Origin: Botryococcus braunii
Lineage: Eukaryota; Chlorophyta; Trebouxiophyceae
DNA: 64,000 nt
Direction: 5' to 3'
Assembly (NCBI GenBank): GCA_002005505.1
Contig: KV908364.1
Span: 214,521-278,520, forward strand
The stretch's first letter is position 1; each line of letters starts with the position of its first letter. Under the pieces are notes generated by a model that made no database searches, was not told the origin of the DNA, and worked only from the letters and a program-made list of their open reading frames with translations. Below, piece after piece: positions 1 to 10,690 of the stretch. A program made the position numbers and the translations under genes.

Positions 1-33
1 TGTGTGGGTGGGTGGGTGGGTGGGTGGGTGGGT

Positions 34-88
<55 letters not shown>

Positions 89-110
89 TGTGTCTGTGTG
101 TGTGTGTGTC

Positions 111-186
<76 letters not shown>

Positions 187-201
187 TGAGAGTGGGGGGG
201 G

Positions 202-281
<80 letters not shown>

Positions 282-290
282 AAGAGATTC
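1..290. repeat. (TGGG)n/(TG)n followed by (GA)n microsatellite
   Basis: The window opens with TGGG units, passes into about 150 bp of TG dinucleotides with a few TC interruptions, then a short G run and roughly 90 bp of GA. Open frames across it encode only Cys-Val or Glu-Arg runs and are artefacts of the repeat. It lies just upstream of the first STPGR exon and is probably intronic. Confidence 0.95.
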
Positions 291-427
291 TGTTTGTGTG
301 TTGTGTCTTGCACCACAGAGATAACAGCCTCCTGCCTTTATAGCTCCTTACTTTTATTTCCCCAAAATCCACTTAGGGCTTGATGGCAGGCCATTTTGGA
401 CTGGAGGCTATGGTTCTTTGGAATTAA

Positions 428-1442
428 GCGTGGCACTTGGAAGGTTCAGGTCCTGGAGCATATGACTCGCACAAGGCAGTGGAAAGGCGCCGGCCATCAA
501 CGGCGCGGGCTCGCAGCACATTTTCTGAGTCCAATGCTTTGCCAAGACGAAGACGAGGCTGCAGCAAGGTCGAGGATTTCCACCCCCACCAATTTGCTTC
601 TGAGGTTTTGTTTCATTGGCTAGTAGGATGTCGCGCCGTTGACTGGTTTTGGACACAAGACCTTGACATGTTGGAAATGTTGCAAGACATTATGACACCG
701 GGACTCAGATCAATTCAATGGGCACTGAGATGTCGGTAACCTGGCAGGGGGGTCGCTGCTTGACACATACACAATGGCTCGAATAGCTAATGCAGTACAC
801 GCTTTTTGTGCATGTCACCATAACAAGGGGTTTTTATCCATGTCAGCTGACAATGAAGAATCCGCGTGCAATGATTTAGCTCATCTGCAAGGCTTATGGA
901 TCCTTCCGGAAGGACCTTAGAATTCTCCTTCCTGGATATCTTTTCCACGGCGTGCTTTGGTTTCCTGTGCATTGCAAGAACTGTGTGCATGGTTGAGGCA
1001 CAGAGTGGACAACGGGAGCATCCCATTGACTTGCATACCTTGCCACTTATGCGCAATCACAACCTTGTCTAGTCTACGTCCTTGATTTTCCAGCGTATGC
1101 CAAAACTCTGTAAATTAATGTCGGACCTTGTTGTGCTGAGCTAATGTTGCGCGACATAGCTCAGCCTAACATGGACGCATGAATGCATGAACGCGGAATG
1201 CCCTATTAACAGACAGAGTGAAGTATGTCCGTGATCGATTTGGATGTGGAGCAGGGTCAAGGAGGACGGACCTCCTCGCCGGGACCAGGTGCATACGAGG
1301 TGGCTTTAGCAAAACGGCCTTCCACAGCAGCTGTTGCTCCCTTCGCTTCGACCGCCCCGCGCTCCTTACAGGTCCACAACAATCCATCAACTACACCCGC
1401 ACTACTAAGGGGTGTATCCTAACAGTCATCGCTTCACGTACA

Positions 1443-1521
<79 letters not shown>

Positions 1522-1635
1522 ACACAACTGGTCAAAACTTTTATCCCTCTCTCTCTCCCCCCCCCCCTCCCCCACTCTTCTCTCTCCTCATTTACCTCTC
1601 CCCCCCCCCCGTCCCCCTCATCTCTCTTGCCCGCG

Positions 1636-1698
<63 letters not shown>

Positions 1699-3272
1699 TG
1701 TGTGTCTGTGTGTGTGTGTGTGTGTATGTGTGTGTGTGTGTGTGTGCGTGCGTGCGTGTGCGTGTGGGTGTGCGCATCCCCCCCCCCCCCCCCCAAAAGC
1801 CCCGCTCTACAGTGCGAAGGCATGGTAACAACTCCCCAACGGTTTGTACGGAGATGCGTTGGAAGCCATTTGAAATCAGGCTCCCCAGTCCCTCACCCCC
1901 CGCTTTAAAATCTTAGGCCATGTTAAGCTCTGTCCACCGGGTTGCACGGAGCTGTGTTCGAAGCCATGAATGAAACCTGATTGCTTTGACCTGGCAGGGC
2001 TTGTCGGGGGGCAGCGGCAGCACACCTGGGCCTGGCGCCTATAGCTGCCCCGGATGTTGTTCTAAGCACCAACACAGCGGGGGCAGGCAGGCTCCGTTTT
2101 GGTCCCGAAGTGTGCGACCTGTTAGTGCCCCCTCCATCCCCCAAAGGGTCCACCAAGCTGATGTCGACGAGGGCCTTCGGATGGAGCAATGTCCCGTGGA
2201 CATCGCCAAACCTCGTGGCAAGGCCACAGCCTTCGGCTTTGGGCACGCTGAGCGCAAGATGAGCAATATCGTTGGATGCACCCATGTGCGCCCCACCCCC
2301 TGACTTGCCAAAGCCCGGTCACACTCTGGTGGTGGTCGATGTGACGATGCAGGCACGCGCACGCGCAGGATACCTCCCGCCTAGACCAGGGAACTTGAAA
2401 ACAAATTTGGTTTTAACCACAGGGCCTGATATCAACCGCTCACCAATCAGGTTGACCCAGCATCGGCTTAGGGGGGCGAAAGAGTGACGTGTAGGATCCG
2501 GGTATTTATAAACCTACTGGGAGCTTATTGCATCCAAACTTAAAGCGGAGTCGTTGAACGGCTCACTCTGACACACAGCAGCGGATCCAAATTATCCTCA
2601 ACCCAGTTCCATGTCTCATGTAAGAAGAATGCATTAGTTACTCTATCGGGTCGTCGAGCTTGAGGGGAAGGATTAGTAATATATTCGCTTGAAGGTTGGG
2701 AGGTCCATCTTTTTCTGGTCTGGATGCAGTCGGTCGGGTTTTCATGTTAGTCACAGCCCAGGGTGTGTGACTGCCTGATCAGGCATCCGTGGGCCCGGGA
2801 ACGTACGATGTGGCAACTGCGCCGGGTTCCTCCAAGACTAATGGGCCTTCGCCTGCCTTCCGCCTTGCTTGCTATGAGGCAGCAAAAAGGCCGATCACAA
2901 GCAGTTTACAATCTTCGACAGGGCCCGTGGCCCATGGTACATGCAGTGAGGAAGGGGGTGCATTTGCATACCCGGGTAAAGCCCCTCCCTTGTGAGACTA
3001 CACTGGCCCGGGCTACCAGCCATATGTCCCACCCAGTGTGTATGGGGGGTGGCACGCACACCAATACACACACCGAGTGCGGGGAGGGACACACGCGCAC
3101 TGCAGAATCAGGGTGGCAGATAGTAGGGGGGAGAGGCGGGAGGAGGTTGGTGTATGGCTTTGGGTATTCCTTTACGAGATGGTCTTCCTGTTGTCTGTCT
3201 TCCCCCTCCACCCCCCCCCCCTCATCTCTCCATCCCCCTCTGCTCCCCCCCCCCCGGTCCCCTTTGTGCCAC

Positions 3273-3315
<43 letters not shown>

Positions 3316-3345
3316 TAGATAGAGAGAGACAGCTGTCTCTCTCTG

Positions 3346-3391
<46 letters not shown>

Positions 3392-3500
3392 ATCTTCCTT
3401 CCTTCCTGCCCTGCCTCTCCCCTCCGCCCCCTGCTCTCTCCTCTCCCTCTCAGTCTCTCAGTGTGTGTTTGTCAGTGTTGTCGTGCAAGTGCGTGTGTAT

Positions 3501-3540
<40 letters not shown>

Positions 3541-4530
3541 GTGTGTGTGTGCGTGTGTGTGGGGCGGGGGGTGTGGGTTGTGTGTGCGCATGTGCGCGCG
3601 AAAGAGAGGGTGCTGGTGAGTTGGACATAGCGCGGGAAAAGGGGGAGTGTCATTTAAACGATATAGTGGCAAGGCGTACCAGGAAATTGTCACCCCTCAT
3701 GAGCGCACTGCTGGCGATGTCCAACTTATGAATTTTGCCCTTAATGTCCATCCTCATAAGGGTCAACTAGCAACAGTTTGCTACACTGCACAGTACATGC
3801 AATAGTGACAGAGTGGGAAGCATCAAGGAAGGGGCGATGGGATGGGATGGGCCCCATGGAAGGCGAGGCCGACCGGAGACTGAGTGGGTAGTCCTCGAGC
3901 ACTTCAACAGTTTGCAGCAATCGCAGGTGCCCACTCTTTGACCGGGGAGCCGCATGCACAAAGGGCCCTCAGACCAATGCCTGGTGCGAAGGGCATCCCT
4001 TTCTTGAGCAGCTCTACGCGATTTCAGCAACCCCCGACCCATGACCCAAGGAAGGCTGCGTCAGTCCAGTTGGGAATTGTTGCAGGAAATCGTCAATCTT
4101 CGCCAGTGGTCACATAGTGCCTTCAGGGTACTCGCATAGCCTTGGTAAGTTTACAACAGCAACCAGCCTGTGGCCTAGCAGCCGTAGAGAAAGTGGTGAA
4201 TCAACGAGTCTTTCGCCATAGAATGGACAGCTACGAGTACACATTAACCCTTGCCCCCAAGTAGCTCCAGTGGTTTCAACTTGAACCTTCTTTCGTTAGC
4301 ATTTCGGAACGTTCCTGCTGCATTACCACTTGTCAGAGACCTTCCGCTCTTAACCCAACAGTAGTAAGCCCTCTACCATCGATGATACCTGGGACCGTCT
4401 CGTGTGTGTTTCAGGTGTCCTGCAGGGGCCCAGCTCCCGGCCCTTATCTCCTTGGTCCTGCCATCGTTCCTACAGGGTTTCCGGAGTCTGCCTTACTTTA
4501 CCCCGATGTTCGAAAGGGACGCCACAATAC
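428..4530 (+). CDS. Sperm-tail PG-rich repeat (STPGR/SHIPPO) protein, partial, several exons
   Basis: STPGR proteins bind or line axonemal microtubules in cilia and flagella and carry repeats built around PGPGxY. Five short coding blocks on this strand show that core or a near match: about 428-568 (GPGAYD, then an RPSTARARSTFS stretch), 1255-1371 (SPGPGAYEVA; acceptor gagcag, donor after ACAG), 1998-2284 (TPGPGAYS; acceptor ctggcag; ends near ATAFGFGHAERK), 2783-2975 (GPGTYDVA; acceptor gatcag, donor gtaaag) and about 4428-4530 (PAPGPYLL). A further block at about 3905-4117 has GIPFLSSSTRF, like the segment between STPGR motifs, but no PG core. Only the 1255 to 1371 borders are well supported; the rest are approximate. 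Start and stop codons are not identified and the gene may begin left of the window. Introns hold long microsatellites. The family is inferred from the repeated motif in one orientation; the exact orthologue is unknown. Confidence 0.72.
1443..1519. repeat. (CA)n microsatellite
   Basis: About 77 bp of CA dinucleotides in an intron of the STPGR gene, followed by a C/T-rich stretch (1547-1620). Confidence 0.95.
1637..1790. repeat. (TG)n microsatellite with a C run
   Basis: About 130 bp of TG with scattered variants, degenerating into GCGTG and ending in a run of C. It is intronic to the STPGR gene. Confidence 0.95.
3274..3600. repeat. (GA)n/(GATA)n, (GT)n and GC-alternating microsatellite cluster
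   Basis: A run of GA (3274-3330) with three GATA units, a GT run (3349-3388), then GT mixed with GCGCGC alternation (3504-3600). The alternating purine-pyrimidine part could adopt Z-DNA; that is inference from composition. It lies between STPGR exons. Confidence 0.9.
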
Positions 4531-4659
4531 TTTCTTCATGATGCCCTTGGGGCCGGTCTGTCTGCAATCCTTCTTCTTTTCCTTCATCATCCTCCCTATT
4601 CTCCTTGGTTTCCTTCATCATCGATATCCTCCCTAACGAGGGAGAAAAGTGGGAGATGA

Positions 4660-5427
4660 CAATGCGCTAGCTAGCACTATAGGACTATTTACAGCGTCGG
4701 CGTCCACGTTGTTTGACGCAATTATCAAAGTGTCATCCGAACACGTTAAACACCATCTAATGCTCGTCTCAAAACTCGTCAAACTGTAGTACAGTAATTG
4801 CGCACGACAAGCAGAGAAAATCCACCGTTAACAGTCTAATGTTAATAATGCCGGCCACCGTTAACAGTATAACGTTGCAACAATTGCGGTCCTGAGTGTG
4901 AAGAGGTGGAAATATAATCCGCCCCTCCAGTCCAAACTCACATTGAAGTACAAAGGCTCAACGTGGCAAAGAGCGATCTATGATGAGACACAACTGCTGT
5001 CCAAGAATACGTCGTCAAACATTCTCCATGGACCAAGAGTCCACGACGGATCCTTCTCTTCTCAAACTCCATAACGCCTTCCTCAAGGAAAACGTTACAG
5101 ATCTCTAGAGTTTGACGGGGAAGCGTAAGCTCATACTTCCTTGTGCAAACATAAGGTTCAGTCCCACATAACTTTTAAGAATTACAACTCAAAACATCCC
5201 AAGGGATAGCCTTGCACCAGCACGGACTACATATTCATTATCACTTCTCAAGCCACAATACGGCCATAAACAATGCAACTCCCTTTAGGTACCCCAAACT
5301 CCTCTCGGCAGCAACGCAATTACAAAAATCATTATGCTCGCCTCGTCAGTTCCCCTCACTGTAGAATTGGTCAGGCACACGTAAAGCTTGCGGCATGCAT
5401 GCGTATATCAACACCATCCACCAGGTC
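4660..5427. other. Intergenic stretch between the STPGR and DHAR genes
   Basis: No frame here resembles a known protein and I see no strong repeat. The DHAR stop codon begins just to the right on the minus strand, so this contains the DHAR 3' untranslated region and the end of the convergent STPGR gene. Confidence 0.5.
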
Positions 5428-8160
5428 CTATTCTGTGCACGAGGGCCGGTCTTTCCAAAACGAGACAATGTCGTCATCGCTATAGCCTGTGTTCTTCCAA
5501 CTGGCCCTCTTCGAAAACTCATCCAGGAACTTGTGTATGGCTGGCGCCCCCTTCTCTGGCAAGCTCCAATCCTGCCATTTCCAAATTATTAATATCAGCT
5601 CAATTTTAATCAACGAATTGGAGCTCGGGACCTGTCTGAGACGTGCCAAAAAACAACCTCTATGCTCCTCTGCAGATTCAATGTCGCTTTTACTACCGTA
5701 TTTAACTCCAGGGATATCCATATGTCAGTGATCATCACATCAGGATGGAAGGCAGTGCGAGCTTGTGATACATACAGTGAATATTATTCAAGGTAAGGGC
5801 CAAATTGTTACATGTTACATTGCTGCAGTTGGTTGACGAACAGTAGAGTTTGCACATGTGCCAACGTCGGTTGACCGCATTTACAAATACACAGTGTTAA
5901 TTTACACTGTGTACAGCGCATGTGTATAGAACGTAAAAACGCAACATAATACGGGTAGAGGAGGTGGCTCAGCAACAACACTTCTTTCACAGGAGGATGG
6001 CCTCTGACAGTAACCAAAAGTACTGACAAGAGATTTTACCTTCAGACTTGGCAGCGCAATTAGGATGTGCCGAAGCCTTGGGGCCAGCTTGACGTCCGTT
6101 GCAGACACATAGTCTGCGCCAATGTAGGGTCCCCTCGTTTCCTCCAAGATGTGGGCCACTTCCGTCAACTTCTCATTTAACTTGCTTTGCTCCTGCTCCG
6201 AGCCCGAGCCCAGGTAGGCTAAGAAAGCTTGCCAGAGTTCCTCTGTTAGCCTGTGCAATGTCAGAGCTTTCATCCCCTCATCATGGTACCTGCTCCAAGG
6301 AATGACTCCCGATCACCTAGACAAGGTTGAAAAGACGAAGAGTGCACTCTTCTTCTTCTTCTCACTAGTGAGAAGAAGAAGAAGGGGAATGAGAAAAAGG
6401 AGGAGAACAAGAAGAGGAGGAAGAGGAGAAAAAAAGAAGAAGAAGCGACAAAGACAACGACGACAACAACAAAGACAAAGAAGAAGATAAGAAGAATGAG
6501 GAGAAGGAGGACGAGGAGAAGCGGAATGAGAAGGAGAGGAAGGAGGAGAAGAGAAGGAAGAAAAATGACAAGTTGCACCTGCCAGACGTACTCGCCAGCC
6601 ACCAATATTCTATACGGCCGCTTTGATGGAACGTTAGCAACGACCGGTCTGTCGGTACCGACAGAATTGAACAAACGCAATGCAATCATTGATGAGAATG
6701 AAGATAAGTTCCCATGCAGATAAGCGTGCAACATCACACGGCACTGCCCCCCCTCCTCCTCCCCCTCCTCCCGGCTGGGTACGAGGAAAGGAAAATTTGT
6801 TCAATGAATGTTTCTCAACAGGCATTATCATGATCCGCCTGGCCCCATGTGCGGCCTTTCCAATCTTCTACCACGGGCTCATTACGAGACCGCCGTAGAA
6901 CGAACTTCAGAGGATAACTCTCTTGTGCATTACATGTAAGACACTAGCGAAGAGGGGCGTCATCGTGATTTGACACTGACCAATTGTCCTGACACAATAG
7001 GTGATCCTTCTCTTCCCTTCCATAGAAAGATGAGCTATGAGACATAGCCTATGACTGTTTACAGCTATTGGATGTAATCAACATTAAGTAATGTTGATTT
7101 GCCATTTCATTGTAATGCATTATAATGCATTATAATGAAGAATGAACATATGTCACGACACAATAAAGTGATCACACGTAATGATCACGAGGGGACATGA
7201 CTCCTCATTTGACCTTATTCAATCTACAGTTATCTGGTGTATTGGAGAGCTCCCCTACTTAGCTTATAAAGTGGCAATCACACGCAACAATTAAGAAAAG
7301 GAGTACTTGAGAGGATGTGACGCCATTCTCTATGCGTACCTGTCCTCCTTGTCTCCGCCCTCCCCTTTTCCCAGAGCGGGCTCCGGGAATTTGTCCTCCA
7401 CGTAGCCTGTTATGCTTTTCAAACCAGTAATAACTGCATCATTGTCCTTCAAGATGGGCATGTCCCCCTCTGACTGTTTTTTCAGCCTGCAATTAGTGAC
7501 ATGCCTCAAACATAGAAAGACCCGTTCCCCTTCAAGTGCTGGGATATTGACAAATGATTAAATAATTTGTTTCACATTAAAACAGAATTGCGTAGACAAC
7601 AGATCAAATGAGGGTCGAATAATGGCGTTGCGATGGCGTACTCGGTTGGGAGGTTTGCGTAATCCACAAACTTGCGGTCATAGGGAACATCCTTCTCCTC
7701 AAGAAATAGCAATGTTTCATGGCATACAGGACCTGCGTCAGTTGCCGCTCGATGATAAGTCGTGTAGACGGTGTCCCTCGGGAAGCTACACAATATAGTA
7801 GACATGACACCACAGCAGCTCAGTCCTCCAGAATGATAGGGAAATACATGCTCCCAAAGCCTTCTTCTCAGAATCTCCCCATACATAAACCGCAATTCCT
7901 GATCCTCCTTCTTGTCCGCCGGATGCTGCTGGGGTAATGCCGCCTGTCGCCGCGGCAAAGCCGGTATACGAAGGCAAGGAGCTTGCAAAAAGATTAAAAG
8001 CTCTGGATTTATAGGTTTTGGGAAGTTTATTTGGAACTACTCCCTTCGCGGCGATAACATTACGCCCAACGCCACATGCGTGCGGATCCCGCACACAACG
8101 GACCTTCACGAGAGAGATGCTGAGAGTGCAGACAGACTTCAGCGGTGAAACAGCTAACAT
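5428..8160 (-). CDS. DHAR: Dehydroascorbate reductase, plastid-type, 5 exons
   Basis: DHAR uses glutathione to reduce dehydroascorbate in the ascorbate-glutathione cycle; it is a GST-superfamily enzyme. Exons read 8160-7848, 7732-7642, 7486-7340, 6250-6040 and 5571-5428 (stop included), joined by GT-AG introns with compatible phases, giving 301 residues. Plastid DHARs are usually about 260, so the leader is long. Residues 1-88 are rich in Ser, Lys and Arg with few acids, like a transit peptide. The active site CPVC (C105 to C108) corresponds to the CPFC/CPFS of plant DHARs; the C105 codon is split T|GT across intron 1. LLFLEEKDVPYDRKFVD follows, then the cis-proline region (EGDMPILK, P145), KFPEP, the helical domain with VKLAPRLRHILIAL, and a C-terminus starting DWSLPEK. 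The start is the first ATG after in-frame stops. Intron 3 (6251-7339) holds a long purine tract. Targeting is inferred; the family is clear. Confidence 0.93.
6349..6384. repeat. 36-bp perfect palindrome (CTT/AAG arms)
   Basis: Two 18-base arms meet at ACT|AGT, with CTTCTTCTTCTTCTC on the left and its exact complement on the right. It sits inside DHAR intron 3 at the head of a purine-rich tract and could form a cruciform or a hairpin in the transcript. Confidence 0.9.
6367..6568. repeat. Polypurine tract (AGA/AGG/AAG)
   Basis: About 200 bp are almost purely A and G on the plus strand, so the DHAR transcript carries a pyrimidine-rich run in intron 3. Basic or Ser/Leu-rich open frames across it are composition artefacts. 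Such tracts can form triplex DNA; that is general knowledge, not shown here. Confidence 0.85.
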
Positions 8161-8191
8161 ATTTAAGAAAATGAAAGATCACTAACCATAC

Positions 8192-8300
8192 CTTCAAAGA
8201 AAGGGCCGTAACACTAGAATCAACCCGATTTTGCAAGTACGCCCCCGCCGGTCCGAAAATATGCTGCCTTTCGACAAATGTCCTGTACGTCTTTTGGTAC
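8192..8300 (-). other. Candidate exon of unknown gene upstream of DHAR
   Basis: Bounded by an acceptor-like cttctag and a donor-like AAG|gtatgg, this 109-base block is open and encodes a helical-looking peptide (contains TFVERQHIFGPAGAYLQNR). I do not recognise it. It could be an extra 5' exon of DHAR, an exon of another gene, or chance. Only about 30 bp separate it from the proposed DHAR ATG, too short for a comfortable intron unless DHAR starts differently. Confidence 0.22.
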
Positions 8301-9052
8301 CTAGAAGTGCAAAAACACGCTATTGACTTGCATCCAACTACACGGGATTCTGGTTCAGATATTGATAACATCTGCAATCAGAATTCCCACTCAAACCTAT
8401 AGACATAGGTACAGTGGAGACCCCATGGGAATGTTACAATAACAGTTCTCGAGAACTCACTATTTAAAGTGAGCTCACTATTTAAACAGTGTACTCACTA
8501 GTATCCTAGGGTAGGCATTCCCCTGTTAGGAGACACCACCTTCACTTCTATACCACGTCCACGTCTCCGTTTCCATGTACATCCACAGGTTGCTGGGGAT
8601 GCTGTGGATCCATCCGGATGACGGGGTCGCCCACAACAAACCAGGAACCAATTGTATGCACATTGGTCTGTCTGTGGTTTTCTTCAAGGGCTTGGTTATG
8701 CTGGGTGGAGACCAAGAAACTTCGTGTATGTATGGAGGCCACGGGAAGTATTGGTGGTGCTTACATAATCTCATCTCCGCATGTGCCGGGTCGACCGACT
8801 GACGTCATGCACACTTCACTTTTTTCTAAGTGCAACCCCATCGATATAGTAAGGTACAAAGAGAGATTACGGGGCCACGTGGGACCGTAATGACAGTTCG
8901 CGACACTAACAATTAAACGCTTGCAGCAGTGCGCATTAGGAGTCAACAATACCTTTGAACTGGAGTTTGCTTACATTGTCGAGTACACGGTAAATACAGC
9001 ATGAGTATCGACACGACAGTATTCTCGGTGCTAGTAGCACCTTGAGTCCAGG
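8301..9052. other. Non-coding stretch between DHAR and the R2 repeat
   Basis: No recognisable protein, RNA or long repeat. A short direct duplication (ctcactatttaaa) occurs near 8457-8484. The DHAR promoter is expected here, but I could not pick out a convincing TATA element. Confidence 0.45.
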
Positions 9053-9262
9053 GAACGACAACCCGTGCGGGGTCCGTACAGGGATTGGGCTTGGCATGCG
9101 GGGCTCGCAAAATATCTGGAGACGTATTCGGGAACGTCGCACGTTTTTGCAACGTTTGCAAGGTCCTTCTACGGGGGGGCACCCGCGCCTTATCTACAAG
9201 GCAATACGGGTTCCCCGACAGAAAATAGGGGTTGGCAAGGGAAATATACGGGGCTCTCGAGC
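9053..9262. repeat. Repeat R2, intact copy
   Basis: This GC-rich 210-bp unit begins acgacaacccgtgcggggtc and ends near gggaaatatacgggg. A second copy lies at 9810-9934 plus 16283-16352, split by copia-1. The intact copy has a single gggca at the position where copia-1 entered the other, so it acts as an empty site. No coding potential is recognised. Confidence 0.85.
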
Positions 9263-9561
9263 TCAGATGGGATGAATGCATCTGACAATGAATGTGATAG
9301 GGAGGCACAGTTGTTGATAGACGCCCTACGTGAACGTTCTTGAAGTCAATGTGGGGGGGGGGGGGGGGACTAACCAGGATTTGAAGGAGTACTCACACTA
9401 GTGGCCACGGGTGGCGGATACCTCAATATTCTACTGACTTGGTAGTAGTAGTAGTGCGTGGTGCACATACACCAAGCAAGAGTATCTCATGTAAGAGTGA
9501 TTAAGACATATATGTTGAACCCGTGGAATCGCCTTCAACGTGATGCCTCCTTTGCCGTTTT

Positions 9562-9762
9562 CACATTGGTTTGTGGTGTATCATATGCCAAAGCTCCCTC
9601 ATTTTCGCTCTAAGTGCATGAGGACTCATTGGGAGCGGTTGTTAGCATCTACACTTCGGCAGGAGTCCCCAATTTAACCGTGCGGGCGCAAACTGGCACA
9701 CCCCCACATTTCTTGCCTGGGTATGCGGGCACCCCGCGCAAAAACCGTCATTTTCCCAGCCA
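9562..9762. repeat. Repeat R1, first copy
   Basis: This block of about 200 bp (starts ttcacattggtttgtggtg, ends gcgcaaaaaccgtcatt) recurs at 17011-17210 in the same orientation with scattered substitutions. R2 and R1 alternate twice, which suggests a tandem duplication of one larger unit. Confidence 0.85.
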
Positions 9763-9809
9763 CTAAGGAAGGGTTCCCCTCTTTACAACACTCGGGTGCC
9801 ACCAGGGTA

Positions 9810-9934
9810 CGACAACCCATGCGGGGTCCGTACGGGGATTGGGCTTGGCATGCGGGGCCCGTAAAATATCTGGGAAGGCATTCGGGAACGCCGCACGTTT
9901 TGCAACGTTTGCAAGGTCCTTCTACGGCGGGGCA
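9810..9934. repeat. Repeat R2, second copy, left half
   Basis: It matches R2 up to the gggca where copia-1 is inserted; the right half resumes after the element at 16283. Bases 9930-9934 form the left TSD. Confidence 0.85.
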
Positions 9935-10300
9935 TGTTGAGTTCTGAACATTATTATTGAATGCCTTGTGCTTTAAGTGATCTTCATGTGTGCACTATTA
10001 GGATATGGGTCCATTGAGAACATAAGGTACCTTGAGACACGGCAGATTCTGGGCGTTTTCGAACATAAGGTACAATCCTATCTAGATCACACGTTTGTCG
10101 GATGAACTCTTAAGGCTGCCCCACCGGAGTGAATACCAACTGGTTGTGAAAGATGCTGGGCATTACCAGATGCTAGTCTTGTCCAACAGTTGTGTGTGAC
10201 ACTCAGCAGACAGTCGTACGGACTGTAGCTGGAGTAACTTCGTCTATTGACGACCTGTCTGCTTTGTACAGGGAAAGCCGATTGCCCATAACCTTTTACA
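9935..10300 (+). repeat. Copia-1 5' LTR (366 bp)
   Basis: It starts TGTTGAGTTCTGAAC and ends CATAACCTTTTACA. It holds one copy of the 134-bp unit that occurs twice in the long LTR form. No clear TATA box was found. Confidence 0.96.
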
Positions 10301-10313
10301 GGTTATGGGCCCA
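10301..10313 (+). promoter_or_regulatory. Copia-1 primer-binding site, internal tRNA-iMet type
   Basis: GGTTATGGGCCCA directly follows the LTR and is the exact complement of the initiator tRNA-Met anticodon arm (TGGGCCCATAACC). Typical plant copia elements instead match the tRNA 3' end (TGGTATCAGAGC). Priming by a cleaved 5' half of tRNA-iMet, as known for Drosophila copia, is the inference. The same site lies at 36630-36642 in copia-3 and, inverted, at 47876-47888 in copia-2. Confidence 0.85.
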
Positions 10314-10690
10314 CGCCCTTCCAGCTGAGCCAAGTAAAAGCAGGAGTGAAGGTCGTCTACGGATGGGTCAGACGTAAGCGTCAACAAAGGAGCTCGAGCA
10401 TGGCGCAGCGGCGCAAGGGAACTCGAGTGTACCAGGACCATTATCTTACTCACAGTTTACCTTTCTGGGAAATTCATAATTGAAGTTTTAGCTGTGCTTT
10501 ATCATTCATCGACGTTGTCTAGAAGCACTGAGTGAGTCGGGCCGGACTCCGGCGCAAACTTCTGAGGGGAACATATCTGCTACTACTGTGCAAGACTGGC
10601 TGGTAAATTTCCATGACATGGAGGGAATTGTAGGGTATTGCTGCATTCCAGAAGTTTATGAGTAAGTTTGGCTGGTGAAGTGACAATAGT

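Noticed and set aside
2..383. Open frames of Cys-Val, Glu-Arg, Thr-His, Ser-Leu, Ile/Asn/Leu runs here and at other microsatellites
   Set aside because: They are direct translations of dinucleotide or trinucleotide repeats with no stop; not genes.
6302..6723. Arginine-rich proteins across the purine tract
   Set aside because: Composition artefact of AGA/AGG/CGA triplets within the DHAR intron.
7642..7741. A glycine replacing the DHAR catalytic cysteine (GPVC)
   Set aside because: That reading runs through an intron; correct splicing T|GT restores CPVC.
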